Shown here piece after piece: positions 63,787-64,000 of a DNA stretch of 64,000 nucleotides. Every line of letters starts with the position of its first letter. The first letter of the stretch is position 1. The stretch is from contig DEMS01000013.1 in assembly GCA_002359315.1 (NCBI GenBank), positions 1 through 64,000 on the forward strand. The letters are read 5' to 3'. The notes below the pieces were generated by a model. It was not told the origin of the DNA, ran no database searches, and saw only the letters and a program-made list of their open reading frames with translations. This stretch comes from Bacteroidetes bacterium UBA2664 (GTDB lineage Bacteria; Bacteroidota; Rhodothermia; Balneolales; Balneolaceae). The position numbers were made by a program, and so were the translations under genes.

Positions 63787-64000
63787 ATGAATGAAGTCAA
63801 AGCATTTATTCGCAAACGAAAAGCAGAACAAGTCATTGACGGGCTGGAAGCGCAAGGTTTCTGCTGCATGACACTAATCGATGTAATGGGACTGGGTCGA
63901 ATGTCGGACCCGGAAAAAGCCCAGCTTTCAGTCAGCATTGCTGAACGATTTACTAACATTGTTAAACTCGTGGTGGTGTGTAGTGAAAAAGATACCGAGC
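63787..64000 (+). CDS. PII-like protein, partial (right edge of window)
   Basis: First 71 residues only; the frame continues past the window. MNEVKAFIRKRKAEQVIDGLEAQGFCCMTLIDVMG follows the PII beta-alpha-beta start, with an altered T-loop (GLGRMSDPEKAQLSVSIAERF) and the VKLVVVCSEKD strand. Position directly after cusA matches PII-like proteins reported with metal RND pumps. Differs strongly from the one at 7.95 kb, so they are not a recent duplication. Confidence 0.8.
   Translation, partial: MNEVKAFIRKRKAEQVIDGLEAQGFCCMTLIDVMGLGRMSDPEKAQLSVSIAERFTNIVKLVVVCSEKDTE

Overview
The window reads as one bacterial chromosome segment of moderate GC. Three things suggest a Bacteroidota-related lineage, most likely Balneolota/Rhodothermota: promoter elements of the form TAnnTTTG, generally weak Shine-Dalgarno sequences, and the character of the proteins. 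That placement is inference. No rRNA, tRNA or CRISPR array was recognised.

Positions 1-7.7 kb are a defence-type accessory region, all on the minus strand: a DUF3800-like protein (cut by the window edge), a PHP-phosphoesterase/ATPase fusion with a small overlapping partner, and an Eco57I-type restriction-modification enzyme translationally coupled to a HEPN-motif protein. Two related hairpin repeats follow stop codons here.

Positions 7.9-64 kb are a very long, almost entirely plus-strand metal and stress island. It holds: a PII-like protein, a Met-rich protein and a DUF2933 protein (8-9 kb); a CBS-containing site-2 protease, PPK2, a CopB-type ATPase and phosphofructokinase (9.8-14.8 kb); a SHOCT protein, archaeal-type GAPDH, an ICMT-like methyltransferase, a glutaredoxin-like protein, a patatin and an MFS pump (15-19.9 kb); cyclopropane fatty acid synthase, GlgC and GlgX (20-25.2 kb); a SHOCT protein, a His-rich peptide, NhaA, DUF5676 and a membrane spermidine-synthase-like protein (25.4-30 kb); CopA with cupredoxin and three YHS/TRASH-type mini-proteins, a flavoprotein and Lgt (30-36 kb); a complex-I-like operon (36.4-45.8 kb) followed by a K+-channel-like gene; a porin-like barrel, a methyltransferase, a CusS/CusR-type two-component system, and a multicopper oxidase with CopB (47.8-55 kb); DUF2231, cytochrome c, NTF2-like and GDCCVxC proteins (55-57.4 kb); and CusCBA followed by a second PII-like protein (57.7-64 kb).

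Two observations stand out. First, ten transcription units of this island are preceded by a tandem TTTAAGS repeat with exact 11-bp periodicity, followed 9-10 nt later by a TAnnTTNG-like -7 element. This looks like one OmpR-type regulon joining copper export to glycogen, membrane-lipid, polyphosphate and ion-homeostasis genes. Second, the complex-I-like operon keeps the membrane arm (NuoA, H, J, K, L, M, N), but its only peripheral subunit is an 858-residue NuoB/NuoD-like chimera. That chimera has lost the iron-sulfur cysteines and carries two very long His-rich inserts (about 85 and about 38 His by eye). The operon has no NADH, ferredoxin or hydrogenase module. It may be a redox-dead, metal-sensing ion-translocating complex.
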